From: JAJPHF01 sp035293805
Lineage (GTDB): Bacteria > Chloroflexota > UBA6077 > JAJPHF01
Assembly: GCA_035293805.1 (NCBI GenBank)
Contig: DATGMD010000091.1
Coordinates: 6,166 to 70,165, forward strand
Direction: 5' to 3'
Length of the DNA: 64,000 bases
Both the position numbers and the translations under genes were made by a program. Positions 41,871 through 50,329 of this stretch are shown here, piece after piece; within the stretch, counting starts at the first letter, position 1; each line of letters begins with the position of its first letter. The notes beneath the pieces are model-generated. The model was not told the origin of the DNA. It ran no database searches and saw only the letters and a program-made list of their open reading frames with translations.

Positions 41871-43552
41871 AGCGGGATGTTCCCGTGCTTCTTCGGTGGG
41901 TTCGTGTCGCGCTTGGTGCGGAGCGCTTCCAGGGCGGCGATCAGCCGGGGCCGCGTCTCCTGTGGCTCGATGACGGCGTCCAGGTAGCCGCGGGCGGCGG
42001 CCTCGTAGGGGTTCAGCAGCTGGGCCTCATAGGCCGCCGTCAGCTCGCGGCGCGTGGCGGCCGGATCGTCGGCGCGGGCGATGCGGTCGCGGTAGATGAT
42101 GTTCACCGCGCCCTCGGCACCCATCACGGCGATCTCGGCGGTAGGCCAGGCGAAGTTCGCGTCGCCACGGATGTGCTTCGAGCTCATCACGTCGTAGGCG
42201 CCGCCGTAGGCTTTGCGGGTGATCACGGTCAGCTTCGGCACGGTCGCCTCGCAGTAGGCGTAGAGCAGCTTCGCCCCGTGCCGGATGATGCCGCCGTGCT
42301 CCTGCGCGACGCCGGGCAGGAAGCCGGGTACGTCCACGAACGTCACCAGCGGCACGTTGAAGCAGTCGCAGAAGCGCACGAAGCGGGCGCCCTTCGCCGA
42401 CGCGCTGATGTCCAGCACGCCGGCCAGCACGCCGGGCACCTGCGCCACCACGCCGACCGGCCGACCGCCGAGCCGCGCGAAGCCGGTCAGCAGGTTGGGC
42501 GCGTACTCCGCCTGCACCTCGAACAGGTCGCCGTCGTCCACGATCAGGCGGATGACCTCTTGCATGTCGTAGGAGCGGGTCGGCTCGTCGGGCACGATCT
42601 CGTTCAGACGCGGCTCGACGCGGTCCGTGGGATCGCTGGTCGCGGCGACCGGCGGCTCGCCCAGGTTGTTCGACGGCAGAAAGCTCAGCAGCCGCCGCAC
42701 CTGCGCCAGCGACTCGATCTCGCTGTCCGCCACGAAGTGCGCCACGCCGCTGCGGCCGACGTGGACGTCCGCGCCGCCCAGCTCCTCGAAGCTCACCTCC
42801 TCGTGCGTCACCGTCCGCACCACATCCGGCCCGGTCACGAACATGTGGCTGAGGCCGCGCACCATGAACACGAAGTCGGTGATGGCCGGCGAGTACACTG
42901 CGCCGCCCGCGCACGGGCCGAGGATCACGGAGAGCTGCGGGATTACGCCGGAGGCGAGGGTGTTGCGCAGGAAGACCTCGGCGTAAGCGCCGAGGCTGGC
43001 GACGCCCTCCTGGATGCGCGCGCCGCCCGAGTCGTTGATGCCGATGATCGGGGCGCCGGTCTTGAGAGCGAGGTCCATCACCTTGCAGATCTTCGCGCCG
43101 TGCGCCTCCGACAGCGAGCCGCCGAATACGGTGAAGTCCTGCGAGAAGACGTACACCACGCGCCCGTCGATACGGCCGTAGCCCGTCACCACGCCGTCGC
43201 CCAGGTAGCGCTGCTGGTCCAGGCCGAACTGCGTGGTGTGGTGCGTGACGAAGGCGTCGATCTCCTCGAAGCTGCCCTCGTCCAGCAGCAGCTCGAGCCG
43301 CTCGCGGGCCGACAGCTTGCCCCGCGCGTGCTGCTGCTCGAGCCGCGCCGCGCCGCCGCCCAGCTGCGCCTCCGCGCGCAGCGCCCGCAGCCGCGCGATC
43401 TTGCCCGCGGTCGTGCGCGCCGCACCGTCCTCGGCCGCGCGGCGCCTGGTGTGTGGCCCCCCCCGCGCGGCTTTGGGCCGCGCCCCCTCCGGTGCCTTGT
43501 CCGCCGGCGGCGCCTTGCTCCCGCCCCGCGATCGCTCCTCGCCTATCGCCAA
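41867..43552 (-). CDS. Acyl-CoA carboxylase carboxyltransferase subunit (propionyl/methylmalonyl type)
   Basis: The 561-residue protein has the two crotonase-like halves of the PccB/MmdA family (SQDFTVFGGSLSEAHGAK, GINDSGGARIQEGV, GVVAQVPGVLAG, FVDVPGFLPG, ITRKAYGGAYDVM). It moves CO2 from biotin to the acyl-CoA. The first 45 residues are a basic, low-complexity extension without family counterpart. The start is a TTG at 43552 directly after the meaB stop, so the true start may lie further in. With the epimerase and mutase in the operon, propionyl-CoA is the likely substrate. Confidence 0.92.
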   Translation of the reverse strand: MAIGEERSRGGSKAPPADKAPEGARPKAARGGPHTRRRAAEDGAARTTAGKIARLRALRAEAQLGGGAARLEQQHARGKLSARERLELLLDEGSFEEIDAFVTHHTTQFGLDQQRYLGDGVVTGYGRIDGRVVYVFSQDFTVFGGSLSEAHGAKICKVMDLALKTGAPIIGINDSGGARIQEGVASLGAYAEVFLRNTLASGVIPQLSVILGPCAGGAVYSPAITDFVFMVRGLSHMFVTGPDVVRTVTHEEVSFEELGGADVHVGRSGVAHFVADSEIESLAQVRRLLSFLPSNNLGEPPVAATSDPTDRVEPRLNEIVPDEPTRSYDMQEVIRLIVDDGDLFEVQAEYAPNLLTGFARLGGRPVGVVAQVPGVLAGVLDISASAKGARFVRFCDCFNVPLVTFVDVPGFLPGVAQEHGGIIRHGAKLLYAYCEATVPKLTVITRKAYGGAYDVMSSKHIRGDANFAWPTAEIAVMGAEGAVNIIYRDRIARADDPAATRRELTAAYEAQLLNPYEAAARGYLDAVIEPQETRPRLIAALEALRTKRDTNPPKKHGNIPL

Positions 43553-43553
43553 G

Positions 43554-44552
43554 CTACGCCTCCGTGGTGAGATCGACCGCCGCGACCAGCTCGGCCGCGA
43601 CGTCGTAAGGGCTGCGTTGGTGCGCCGCGACCTCGCGGTAGGCCGCCTGCCAGGCGGGAGCCGCGGCCGTCGTGCCCAGGCGGTCGGCGAGTCTCGCCTG
43701 CGCCGCCGCGAGCACTACGGCCCGCGCTCGCGCCTCGGCCCGCGCGTCCGCGGTGCCGCTCGCCAGCAGGTAGGCGCCGTGTGCGTCGATCGCCTCGAGC
43801 AGCGCAGCTACCCCGTCGCCCTGCGTGGCGATAGTTGCCAGCACCGGCGGCTGCCACGCCGCCGCGGGCGCGAGGGACTGGAGCAGCCGGAGCTCCGCCA
43901 CCGCGCGCTCCGCCTCCGGGCGGTCCGCCTTGTTGACGACCAGGACGTCCGCGACCTCCAGCAAGCCGGCTTTCAGCGCCTGCACCTCGTCGCCCAGCCC
44001 CGGGACGGTGACGACGACCGTGGTCTCGGCAAGCTGGGCCACCGCCACCTCGTCCTGTCCGACGCCGACCGTCTCTACCAGGATACGGCAATAACCGGCG
44101 GCGTCCAGTGCGGCCGTGAGCGCAGCCGCCGCCGCCGCCAGCCCGCCGCAAGCGCCGCGGGAGGCGATGCTGCGGATGAACACGCCCTCGTCGCCTGCCA
44201 GGTCGGGCATGCGGATGCGGTCGCCCAGCAGCGCGCCGCCGCTGTACGGGCTCGTCGGGTCGATCGCCAGCACGCCCACGCGGGCTTGCTGCCGCCGATA
44301 GAGCCGCGCCAGCGCCGCGACCAGCGTGCTCTTGCCGCTGCCCGGCGGGCCGGTAATGCCAACGATCCGCGCGTTGCCCGCGCGCGGGTACACGACGCGC
44401 AGCGCCGCTGCGGCCCCCGGCCCTCCGGCCTCCAGCACGCTGAGCAGGCGGGCCAGCGCGCGCCGGTCGCCGGCCAGGGCGCGGTCGGCGAGCGCGCGCG
44501 CCGACTCGGCTGTCCCTCCGGCGCTCGGCGTCCGCGCCGCCCCGTCCGTCAC
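43554..44552 (-). CDS. meaB: MeaB/ArgK-type G-protein chaperone of methylmalonyl-CoA mutase
   Basis: MeaB protects the mutase from inactivation and controls cofactor loading. The 332-residue P-loop GTPase has GITGPPGSGKSTLV, AIDPTSPYSGGALLGDRIRM, RSIASRGACGG and VNKAD. The GTG at 44552 overlaps the stop of the B12-subunit gene, so the two are translationally coupled, which matches their partnership. The length is normal. Confidence 0.94.
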   Translation of the reverse strand: MTDGAARTPSAGGTAESARALADRALAGDRRALARLLSVLEAGGPGAAAALRVVYPRAGNARIVGITGPPGSGKSTLVAALARLYRRQQARVGVLAIDPTSPYSGGALLGDRIRMPDLAGDEGVFIRSIASRGACGGLAAAAAALTAALDAAGYCRILVETVGVGQDEVAVAQLAETTVVVTVPGLGDEVQALKAGLLEVADVLVVNKADRPEAERAVAELRLLQSLAPAAAWQPPVLATIATQGDGVAALLEAIDAHGAYLLASGTADARAEARARAVVLAAAQARLADRLGTTAAAPAWQAAYREVAAHQRSPYDVAAELVAAVDLTTEA

Positions 44553-45040
44553 GGCCCGTCCGGCGCGGACGCCGGCTCCGCCCGGGCGCGGCGCGCCGCG
44601 ACGGCCTCCCGCACGAAGCGTACCGTCTCGTCCATCGGGCTTCCCGGGCCGAAGACGGCCGCCACGCCGAGCGCCCGCAGGGCCGGTACGTCGGCGGCTG
44701 GGATGATGCCCCCCACCCACAGCACGACGTCGCCCATCTCCCGCGCGCGCAGCTCCTCGAGCACGCGCGGCACCAGCGTCAGGTGCGCGCCCGAGAGGAT
44801 GCTCAGCCCAACCGCCTCGGCGTCCTCTTGCAGTGCCGCCTCGGCGATCGCGGGGGGCGTCTGGCGGATGCCCGTATAGATGACCTCCATGCCGGCGTCG
44901 CGCAGCGCGCGCGCCACCACTTTCGCGCCGCGATCGTGGCCATCGAGCCCTGGCTTCGCCACGAGCACGCGCGCCGGCGGGCTGAGCGGCGGCGGCGCTG
45001 CTGGCGCGGCGTCGGCGGCTGGCGGCGCGGCGTCGCTCAT
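44549..45040 (-). CDS. Methylmalonyl-CoA mutase, B12-binding subunit
   Basis: The 163-residue protein is a free-standing cobalamin-binding domain with the base-off motif GLDGHDRGAKVVARAL (DxHxxG). LSILSGAHLT and WVGGIIP also match. The first 22 residues are an Ala/Pro linker. It pairs with the catalytic subunit at 36732, which lacks this domain. Such split mutases occur in archaea and several bacterial groups. It overlaps the epimerase gene upstream and meaB downstream by four bases each. Confidence 0.94.
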   Translation of the reverse strand: MSDAAPPAADAAPAAPPPLSPPARVLVAKPGLDGHDRGAKVVARALRDAGMEVIYTGIRQTPPAIAEAALQEDAEAVGLSILSGAHLTLVPRVLEELRAREMGDVVLWVGGIIPAADVPALRALGVAAVFGPGSPMDETVRFVREAVAARRARAEPASAPDGP

Positions 45041-45456
45041 GCCGGGGCGCCGTCCCGCGCCGTCTCTTGCAGCTCAATCAATACGCCGTTGCCGGCGCGC
45101 GGATGGAGAAAGGCGACGCGCCCCTGCGCCCCCGGCGCCGCGTGGCGGTCGAGCAGCTCGACGCCCCGTGCGGCGAGTTCCGCGATCGCCGCGTCGATGT
45201 CCGGCACCTCGAAGCAGACGTGGTGCAGCCCCTCCCCGCGCCGCGCCAGGAAGCGGGCCACGGTGCCGTCGGGGGCCATCGGCTCCAGTAGCTCGATCTG
45301 GCTCTCGCCCACGCCGACGAACGCCACGGTCAGGCCGCGGTCCGGCAGCAGCCGCCGCTCGCGCAGGGGCAGCCCCAGCACGTCGCGGTAGAAGGCCAGC
45401 GCCTCGTCCAGGCTGCGCACGGCCACGCTCACATGGGCGATGCGGCGAATCTGCAT
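45037..45456 (-). CDS. mce: Methylmalonyl-CoA epimerase
   Basis: This 139-residue glyoxalase-fold protein converts (S)- to (R)-methylmalonyl-CoA, the step between carboxylase and mutase. The metal ligands are visible: His in IAHVSVAV, Glu/Gln in SQIELLEP, His in GLHHVCFEV and Glu in LIELQET. The length is standard. It is followed by the B12 subunit with a four-base overlap. Confidence 0.93.
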   Translation of the reverse strand: MQIRRIAHVSVAVRSLDEALAFYRDVLGLPLRERRLLPDRGLTVAFVGVGESQIELLEPMAPDGTVARFLARRGEGLHHVCFEVPDIDAAIAELAARGVELLDRHAAPGAQGRVAFLHPRAGNGVLIELQETARDGAPA

Positions 45457-45474
45457 GTGCGCTCCGCTTCCGGA

Positions 45475-46647
45475 CTAGCCGGCGTGCGCCGGCTGCGGCG
45501 GGGTCGCTGCCGGCTGGCGCAGCACCTGCTCGCCGATGATCAGGCGCTGGATCTCCGAGGTGCCCTCGTAGATCTCGGTGATCTTCGCGTCGCGCAGGTA
45601 GCGTTGCAGCGGCGAGTCCAGGGCGCACGCCGCCGCGCCCCCCATCTCCACCGCCTGGCTCGTGACCCACAGCGCCGTCTCCGCGGCGTATAGCTTCGCC
45701 GCCGCGGCCTCCCGCGTCAGCCGCTCGCCGGCATCCTTCAGCGCTGCCGCCCGGTGCACCAGCAGGCGTGCGGCGTCGATGCGTACGCTCATGTCGGCCA
45801 GCAGCCACTGCGTCGCCTCGCCGACGGCGCCGCCGGCCACCGCGGCGTCGCGCGTCTGGGCGAGCGCGGCTTCGTAGGCGGCGCGCGCGATGCCCAGCGC
45901 CTGCGCGGCGATGCCGATGCGGCCGCTGTCCAGCGTGCCCATCGCCACGCGCCACCCCTGCCCCTCCGGCCCGAGCCGTTGCGTGGCCGGCACCGGGCAA
46001 TCGCCGAAGTACAGCTGCGCCGTGGTCGAGCCGCGGATGCCCAGCTTGTGCTCGAAGGCGCCGATCGTGAAGCCCGGCGTGCCCGGCTCGATCAGAAAGG
46101 CTGTGATGCCGCGTGGCCCGGCGGCCGGGTCGAGCGTGGCGAACACCAGGTAGATGCCCGCCAGGCCCGCGTTCGTGATGAAGCACTTGCCGCCGTTCAG
46201 CCGGTACCCCGCGCCGTCGCGGCTGGCGCGCGTCCGCAGGCTGGCGGCGTCGCTGCCGGCGCTCGGCTCCGTCAGCGCGAACGCGCCCAGACACGCGCCC
46301 GTGGCCATGCGGGGCAGGTAGCGCGCCTGCTGCTCCGCCGTGCCCCAGTGGTGGATCGGGTCGGCGACGAGCGAGTTGTGGACGCTGACCAGCACCGCCG
46401 TGGCGGCGCACGCCGCCGCCAGCTCCTCCATGACCAGCGCGTAGTCGAGCGCGCTGCGCGCCTGGCCCCCGTATTCCCGCGGCACCGCCAGCGCCAGCAG
46501 GCCCTCGGCGGCCAGGGCCGATACCGTGCCCGGGGCCAGCGCGCCAGCGCGGTCCACCGCCGTGGCGGCCGGCGCCAGCGTCCGGGCCGCAAAGTCGCGC
46601 ATCCGCTGCTGGAAGGCCGTCTGCTCCGCGCTCAGCCGAAAGTCCAC
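45475..46647 (-). CDS. Acyl-CoA dehydrogenase
   Basis: The 390-residue flavoprotein oxidises acyl-CoA to enoyl-CoA. It has the FAD-binding FALTEPSAGSDAASL and CFITNAGLAGIYLV segments and the C-terminal EIYEGTSEIQRLII, where the Glu of YEGT is the usual catalytic base of short-chain members. The start is a GTG at 46647 with GGGGGA upstream. Chain-length preference cannot be read. It lies between the 3-hydroxyacyl-CoA dehydrogenase and the epimerase genes. Confidence 0.92.
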   Translation of the reverse strand: MDFRLSAEQTAFQQRMRDFAARTLAPAATAVDRAGALAPGTVSALAAEGLLALAVPREYGGQARSALDYALVMEELAAACAATAVLVSVHNSLVADPIHHWGTAEQQARYLPRMATGACLGAFALTEPSAGSDAASLRTRASRDGAGYRLNGGKCFITNAGLAGIYLVFATLDPAAGPRGITAFLIEPGTPGFTIGAFEHKLGIRGSTTAQLYFGDCPVPATQRLGPEGQGWRVAMGTLDSGRIGIAAQALGIARAAYEAALAQTRDAAVAGGAVGEATQWLLADMSVRIDAARLLVHRAAALKDAGERLTREAAAAKLYAAETALWVTSQAVEMGGAAACALDSPLQRYLRDAKITEIYEGTSEIQRLIIGEQVLRQPAATPPQPAHAG

Positions 46648-46716
46648 GTTCGTCCCCCGCCGGGGCGCCGCGCGTGGCGCGGCGTGCCAGTCGTCGGCCC
46701 CATGCCGTCGATCACT

Positions 46717-47583
46717 CTACGGTCGCCGCTCGTAGGTGAAGAAGCCGCGGCCGGACTTGCGCCCCAGGTACCCGGCGGCCACCAGGTTCACCAGCAGCGG
46801 GCAGGGCCGGTACTTGTCGTCGCCGAAGCCCGACTGGAGCACGCGCATGATGTCCAGGCAGACGTCGAGGCCGATCAGGTCGGCCAGCGCCAGCGGCCCC
46901 ATCGGATGGTTCATGCCCAGCGTCATGACCTGGTCGATGGCCTCGGCCGTGGCCACGCCCTCGAGCAGCGCGTAGGCCGCCTCGTTGATCATCGGCATCA
47001 GCAGGCGGTTGGAGACGAACCCCGGATAGTCGCGCACCTCCACCGGCGTCTTGCCCAGCCGCAACGCCAGGTCGCGCGCCGTGCCGATGGCCGCCTCGGA
47101 GCTGTGGACGCCGCGAACTAGCTCCACTAGCCGCATCGCGGGCACCGGATTGAAGAAGTGCATGCCGACGACGCGGTCGGGCCGGCCCGTCGCTGCGGCC
47201 AGGCGAGTGATCGAGATCGAGGACGTGTTCGAGGCGAGCACCGCGTCGGCACCCAGGACGCGGTCCAGCGCCGCGATCACCTCGACCTTCGCGGCCTCGC
47301 GCTCGATCACCGCCTCGACGACGAACTGCGCGCCGGCCAGCGCCTCGACGTCCGGCGCCGGGTGCAGGCGCCCGAGCGCCGCGCCGCGGGCGTCGTCCGT
47401 CAGGGTGCCACGCTCCACGGCGCGGGCCAGTCCCCGCCCGATGCGGTCCACGGCTAGCTCGACCGCCCCCGGCGCGGCGTCCACTAGCCAGACGTCGATA
47501 CCTGCCTGGACGGCCACCTGGGCGATGCCCGCGCCCATTGTGCCGGTGCCGACAATGCCCAGGCGCTCGATCGACCCCGCCAT
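46717..47583 (-). CDS. 3-hydroxybutyryl-CoA dehydrogenase
   Basis: This 288-residue NAD(P)-dependent enzyme has the Rossmann motif GIVGTGTMGAGIAQ, the catalytic His in VGMHFFNPVPAM, SNTSSI and PGFVSNRLLMP. It acts on short 3-hydroxyacyl-CoA in either direction. Its ATG follows directly on the thiolase stop codon. No enoyl-CoA hydratase gene is next to it, so that step must be encoded elsewhere. Confidence 0.93.
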   Translation of the reverse strand: MAGSIERLGIVGTGTMGAGIAQVAVQAGIDVWLVDAAPGAVELAVDRIGRGLARAVERGTLTDDARGAALGRLHPAPDVEALAGAQFVVEAVIEREAAKVEVIAALDRVLGADAVLASNTSSISITRLAAATGRPDRVVGMHFFNPVPAMRLVELVRGVHSSEAAIGTARDLALRLGKTPVEVRDYPGFVSNRLLMPMINEAAYALLEGVATAEAIDQVMTLGMNHPMGPLALADLIGLDVCLDIMRVLQSGFGDDKYRPCPLLVNLVAAGYLGRKSGRGFFTYERRP

Positions 47584-48762
47584 CTACACCATCTCCACCG
47601 CGAGCGCCACCGCGCCGCCGCCGCCGTGGCACAGCGCCGCCAGCCCCCGCCTCCCGCCGCGCTCCCGCAGGGCGTAGAGCAAGGTCACGAGAATGCGCGC
47701 GCCCGTCGCGCCGAGCGGGTGCCCCAGGGCGATGGCGCCGCCGTGAACGTTCACCCGCTCCCAGTCCCAGCCTAGCTCGCGTCCGTTCGCCAGCACCTGC
47801 GCGGCGAACGCCTCGTTGACCTCCAACAAATCGAAGTCCCCGAGGGCCAGGCCAGTCCGCTCCAGCACCTTGCGGACAGCCAGCGGCGGCGCGTCGAACA
47901 GCAAGCCGGGCTCGATGCCGGCGCTCGCGTGGCCGCTCACGCGCGCCAGCGGTCGCAGCCCGTATCGCTCCACCGCCGCTTCCGAGGCCAGCACGACTGC
48001 CGCGGCGCCGTCGCTCAGCCCCGGCGCGTTGCCGGCCGTCACCGTGCCGTCAGCCGCGAAGGCCGGGCGCAGCGCCGCCAGGCGCTCCAGCGACGTGTCA
48101 GGGCGCGGCATCTCGTCGGTCGTGACCAGGCCGCTCCCCTTCCCGCTCGGCGCCTCCACGGGTACGATCTCCGCGTCGAAGCAGCCGCCGCGCTGGGCGG
48201 CCACCGCGCGCTGGTGGCTGGCCAACGCGTAGGCGTCCTGGGCCTCGCGCGTGACGCCGTGCTTGGCCGCGATCGCCTCGGCGGCGTTGCCCATGTGCTG
48301 GTCCTCGAAGGCGCACCACAGCCCGTCGTGGACCGTCGCGTCCACCAGTTCCCCGCGCCCCAGGCGGATGCCTCGCCGGGCGTGCGGCAGCAGGTGCGGG
48401 CCGAGGCTCATGCTCTCCATGCCGCCGGCGACGACGATGTCCGCCTCGCCCAGGCGGATCGCCCGCGTAGCGTCGATCGCCGCTTGCAGGCCCGAGGCGC
48501 AGACCTTGTTCAGCGTCATCGCGGACGCGCTCGGCGGAATTCCCGCCCGCAGCGTTGCCTGCCGCGCCGGCGCCTGGCCCACGCCCGCCTGGATCACGTT
48601 GCCCAGCAGCACGTCGTCCACCGCGTCGGGCGGCACGCCCGCCCGCGACAGCGCTGCCCGCACGGCGACCGCGCCCAGCTCCGGCGCGGGCACCTCGCCG
48701 AGCGCGCCCAGGAACCGCCCGATCGGCGTGCGGGCCGCGCCCACGATATACGCCTCGCTCAT
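47584..48762 (-). CDS. Acetyl-CoA acetyltransferase (thiolase)
   Basis: The thiolase has the acyl-accepting Cys in LNKVCASGLQA near residue 87, GGMESMS, the catalytic NVHGGAIALGHPLGATGAR, and the second Cys in ALCHGGGGA. Its 392 residues are the normal length for the acetoacetyl-CoA type. It may cleave or make acetoacetyl-CoA, so the operon could serve either beta-oxidation or short-chain synthesis. The ATG at 48762 is used; a TTG six bases earlier is also possible. Confidence 0.92.
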   Translation of the reverse strand: MSEAYIVGAARTPIGRFLGALGEVPAPELGAVAVRAALSRAGVPPDAVDDVLLGNVIQAGVGQAPARQATLRAGIPPSASAMTLNKVCASGLQAAIDATRAIRLGEADIVVAGGMESMSLGPHLLPHARRGIRLGRGELVDATVHDGLWCAFEDQHMGNAAEAIAAKHGVTREAQDAYALASHQRAVAAQRGGCFDAEIVPVEAPSGKGSGLVTTDEMPRPDTSLERLAALRPAFAADGTVTAGNAPGLSDGAAAVVLASEAAVERYGLRPLARVSGHASAGIEPGLLFDAPPLAVRKVLERTGLALGDFDLLEVNEAFAAQVLANGRELGWDWERVNVHGGAIALGHPLGATGARILVTLLYALRERGGRRGLAALCHGGGGAVALAVEMV

Positions 48763-48795
48763 CGTCAACCCGCCAGTCTCTCGCCTGCTGCGGCG

Positions 48796-49947
48796 CTACG
48801 CCAGTCCCAGACCGCGCGCGATCACCAGCCGCTGGATCTCGGAGGTGCCCTCGCCAATGGTGAGGATCTTCGCATCACGGTAGAAGCGCGCGATGGGCGC
48901 CTCTTCCATGTACCCGTAGCCGCCGTGGACCTGCAAGCTCACGTCGGCCGCGCGCACCGCCAGCTCCGACGCGAACAGCTTGGCCATCGCCGCGGCCTGC
49001 GCGAACGGTAGGCCGCGATCGCGCAGCGTCGCGGCGCGGTACACCAGCAGGCGCGCGGCCTCGATCTCCGTCGCGACGTCGGCCAGCGGGAACTGGATCC
49101 CCTGCCTGCGGGCAATCGGTTCGCCGAACGCCCAGCGCTCCTTGGCGTACGCCGTCGCCATGTCCAGCGCCCCTTGCGCCAACCCCACGGCCAGCGCCGC
49201 GACACCGATGCGGCCGCCGTCCAGCACGCCCAGGAACTGCCGCGCTCCCGCCCCCCGAGGCCCTACTAGGTGGTCCTGGGGCACCTCGCAGTCGTCGAAC
49301 ACTAGCTCGCGGGTGTCTGAGGCGTGCCAGCCGAGCTTGTGGTACGGCGGCGCCAACTGGTACCCCGGCGTCCCGTTCGGCACGAGCACCATGCTGATCT
49401 CGGGCTGGCCGTCGTCGCGTCGCCCCGTGACTGCCGTGGCCACCACGAACGCCGAGATCGGCGTGCCGGCGTTTGTGATGAACGCCTTGGTGCCGTTTAG
49501 TCGCCACCTCCCGTCCTGGAGCCGCGCCGTGGTCGCGATGCCCGTGACGTCGGAGCCGGCGCCGGGCTCCGTGCCGGCCAGGGCACCCAACGTCTCGCCG
49601 CGCGCCAGGGGCGCGAGCCAGCGCTCCTTCTGCGCCGGGCTGCCGTACAGGTGGAGCACCGCCCCAGCCAGGCCCACGTTGGCCGATACGGTGATGGCGA
49701 CGGACGAGTCGACGCGCGCTAGCTCCTCCAGCACGATCGCTAGCTCCAGCGCGCCGGCGCCGACGCCGCCCTCCGCTTCCGGGAACGGCAGCCCCATCAC
49801 GCCGAGCGCGCCGAGCTGACGCACAACCGCGAGCGGGAACTGGCCCTTCGCGTCCCAGTCGGCGGCGTTGGGCGCGATCTCGGTGACTGCAAACTCGCGC
49901 AGGGTGCGCCGCAGCGCCTGCTGCTCGTCCGTCAGCTCGAAGTCCAT
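48796..49947 (-). CDS. Acyl-CoA dehydrogenase, first gene of the acyl-CoA operon
   Basis: The 383-residue enzyme has LAGTEPGAGSDVTGI, TKAFITNAGTPISAFV, GGYGYMEEAPIARFYRDAK and the catalytic Glu in GEGTSEIQRLVI. It resembles butyryl-/short-branched-chain acyl-CoA dehydrogenases. AGGAG lies ten bases before the ATG. A TATGCT box with an extended TG motif is seen upstream at about 49973-49981 on the minus strand, so this gene probably opens the operon that runs to the mutase at 36732. Confidence 0.92.
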   Translation of the reverse strand: MDFELTDEQQALRRTLREFAVTEIAPNAADWDAKGQFPLAVVRQLGALGVMGLPFPEAEGGVGAGALELAIVLEELARVDSSVAITVSANVGLAGAVLHLYGSPAQKERWLAPLARGETLGALAGTEPGAGSDVTGIATTARLQDGRWRLNGTKAFITNAGTPISAFVVATAVTGRRDDGQPEISMVLVPNGTPGYQLAPPYHKLGWHASDTRELVFDDCEVPQDHLVGPRGAGARQFLGVLDGGRIGVAALAVGLAQGALDMATAYAKERWAFGEPIARRQGIQFPLADVATEIEAARLLVYRAATLRDRGLPFAQAAAMAKLFASELAVRAADVSLQVHGGYGYMEEAPIARFYRDAKILTIGEGTSEIQRLVIARGLGLA

Positions 49948-50014
49948 CGCGCCGCTCCTACACTCTCAGCATAGCAGACGGCACGGCGCGACCGGCGCCC
50001 GCCACCGACCCCGT

Positions 50015-50023
50015 TGCTATAAT
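50015..50023 (+). promoter_or_regulatory. Extended -10 promoter of the zinc-ribbon gene at 50063
   Basis: TGCTATAAT is a perfect extended -10. The start point would be near 50030, leaving a leader of about 33 bases before the ATG. It is divergent from the acyl-CoA operon promoter. Confidence 0.7.
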
Positions 50024-50062
50024 AGTGCCGTGCTAGCCGGCTCGTGGGCGGAGTAGAGTTCG

Positions 50063-50266
50063 ATGCCTCGTGCCACAAACTTGGTGCGCTGTCGTCTCTG
50101 CGGGGCCATGGCCTTCGAGTCCGAGATGGAAGGGCGGTACTGCCTGGTCTGCGTCGGGCGCGTGCGCAGCAAGCCGTCGGACCGGGCGCGGAAGCGCCAG
50201 CGCCAGCGCCAGCGCCAGCGTCAGGACGAGCGGGCGCCCGCCGCCTCGCCGGCAGCGCAGCGCTGA
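50063..50266 (+). CDS. 67-residue zinc-ribbon protein with Arg-Gln repeat tail
   Basis: The product has CRLCGAMAF and YCLVCVGRV, two CxxC pairs that make a zinc ribbon, then a basic stretch in which Arg-Gln is repeated five times, and a short Ala-rich end. The repeat is encoded by a GCGCCA hexamer array near 50189-50219, which could vary in number. The polybasic tail suggests nucleic acid binding. No family is recognised. A clear promoter supports expression. Confidence 0.75.
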   Translation: MPRATNLVRCRLCGAMAFESEMEGRYCLVCVGRVRSKPSDRARKRQRQRQRQRQDERAPAASPAAQR

Positions 50267-50329
50267 TGTTCCCACCCACGCGCGCGGCGCCCCGGCGCGC
50301 GGCCGGCGTGGTCCGCTAGGCGCGCGATC

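Noticed and set aside
41885..43570. A 561-codon plus-strand frame opposite the carboxyltransferase gene
   Set aside because: It mirrors the carboxyltransferase almost end to end and has no domain, so it is a shadow of codon bias.
45037..49990. A cobalamin riboswitch controlling the B12-dependent mutase operon
   Set aside because: No B12-box-like sequence was recognised upstream of the operon or inside its junctions.
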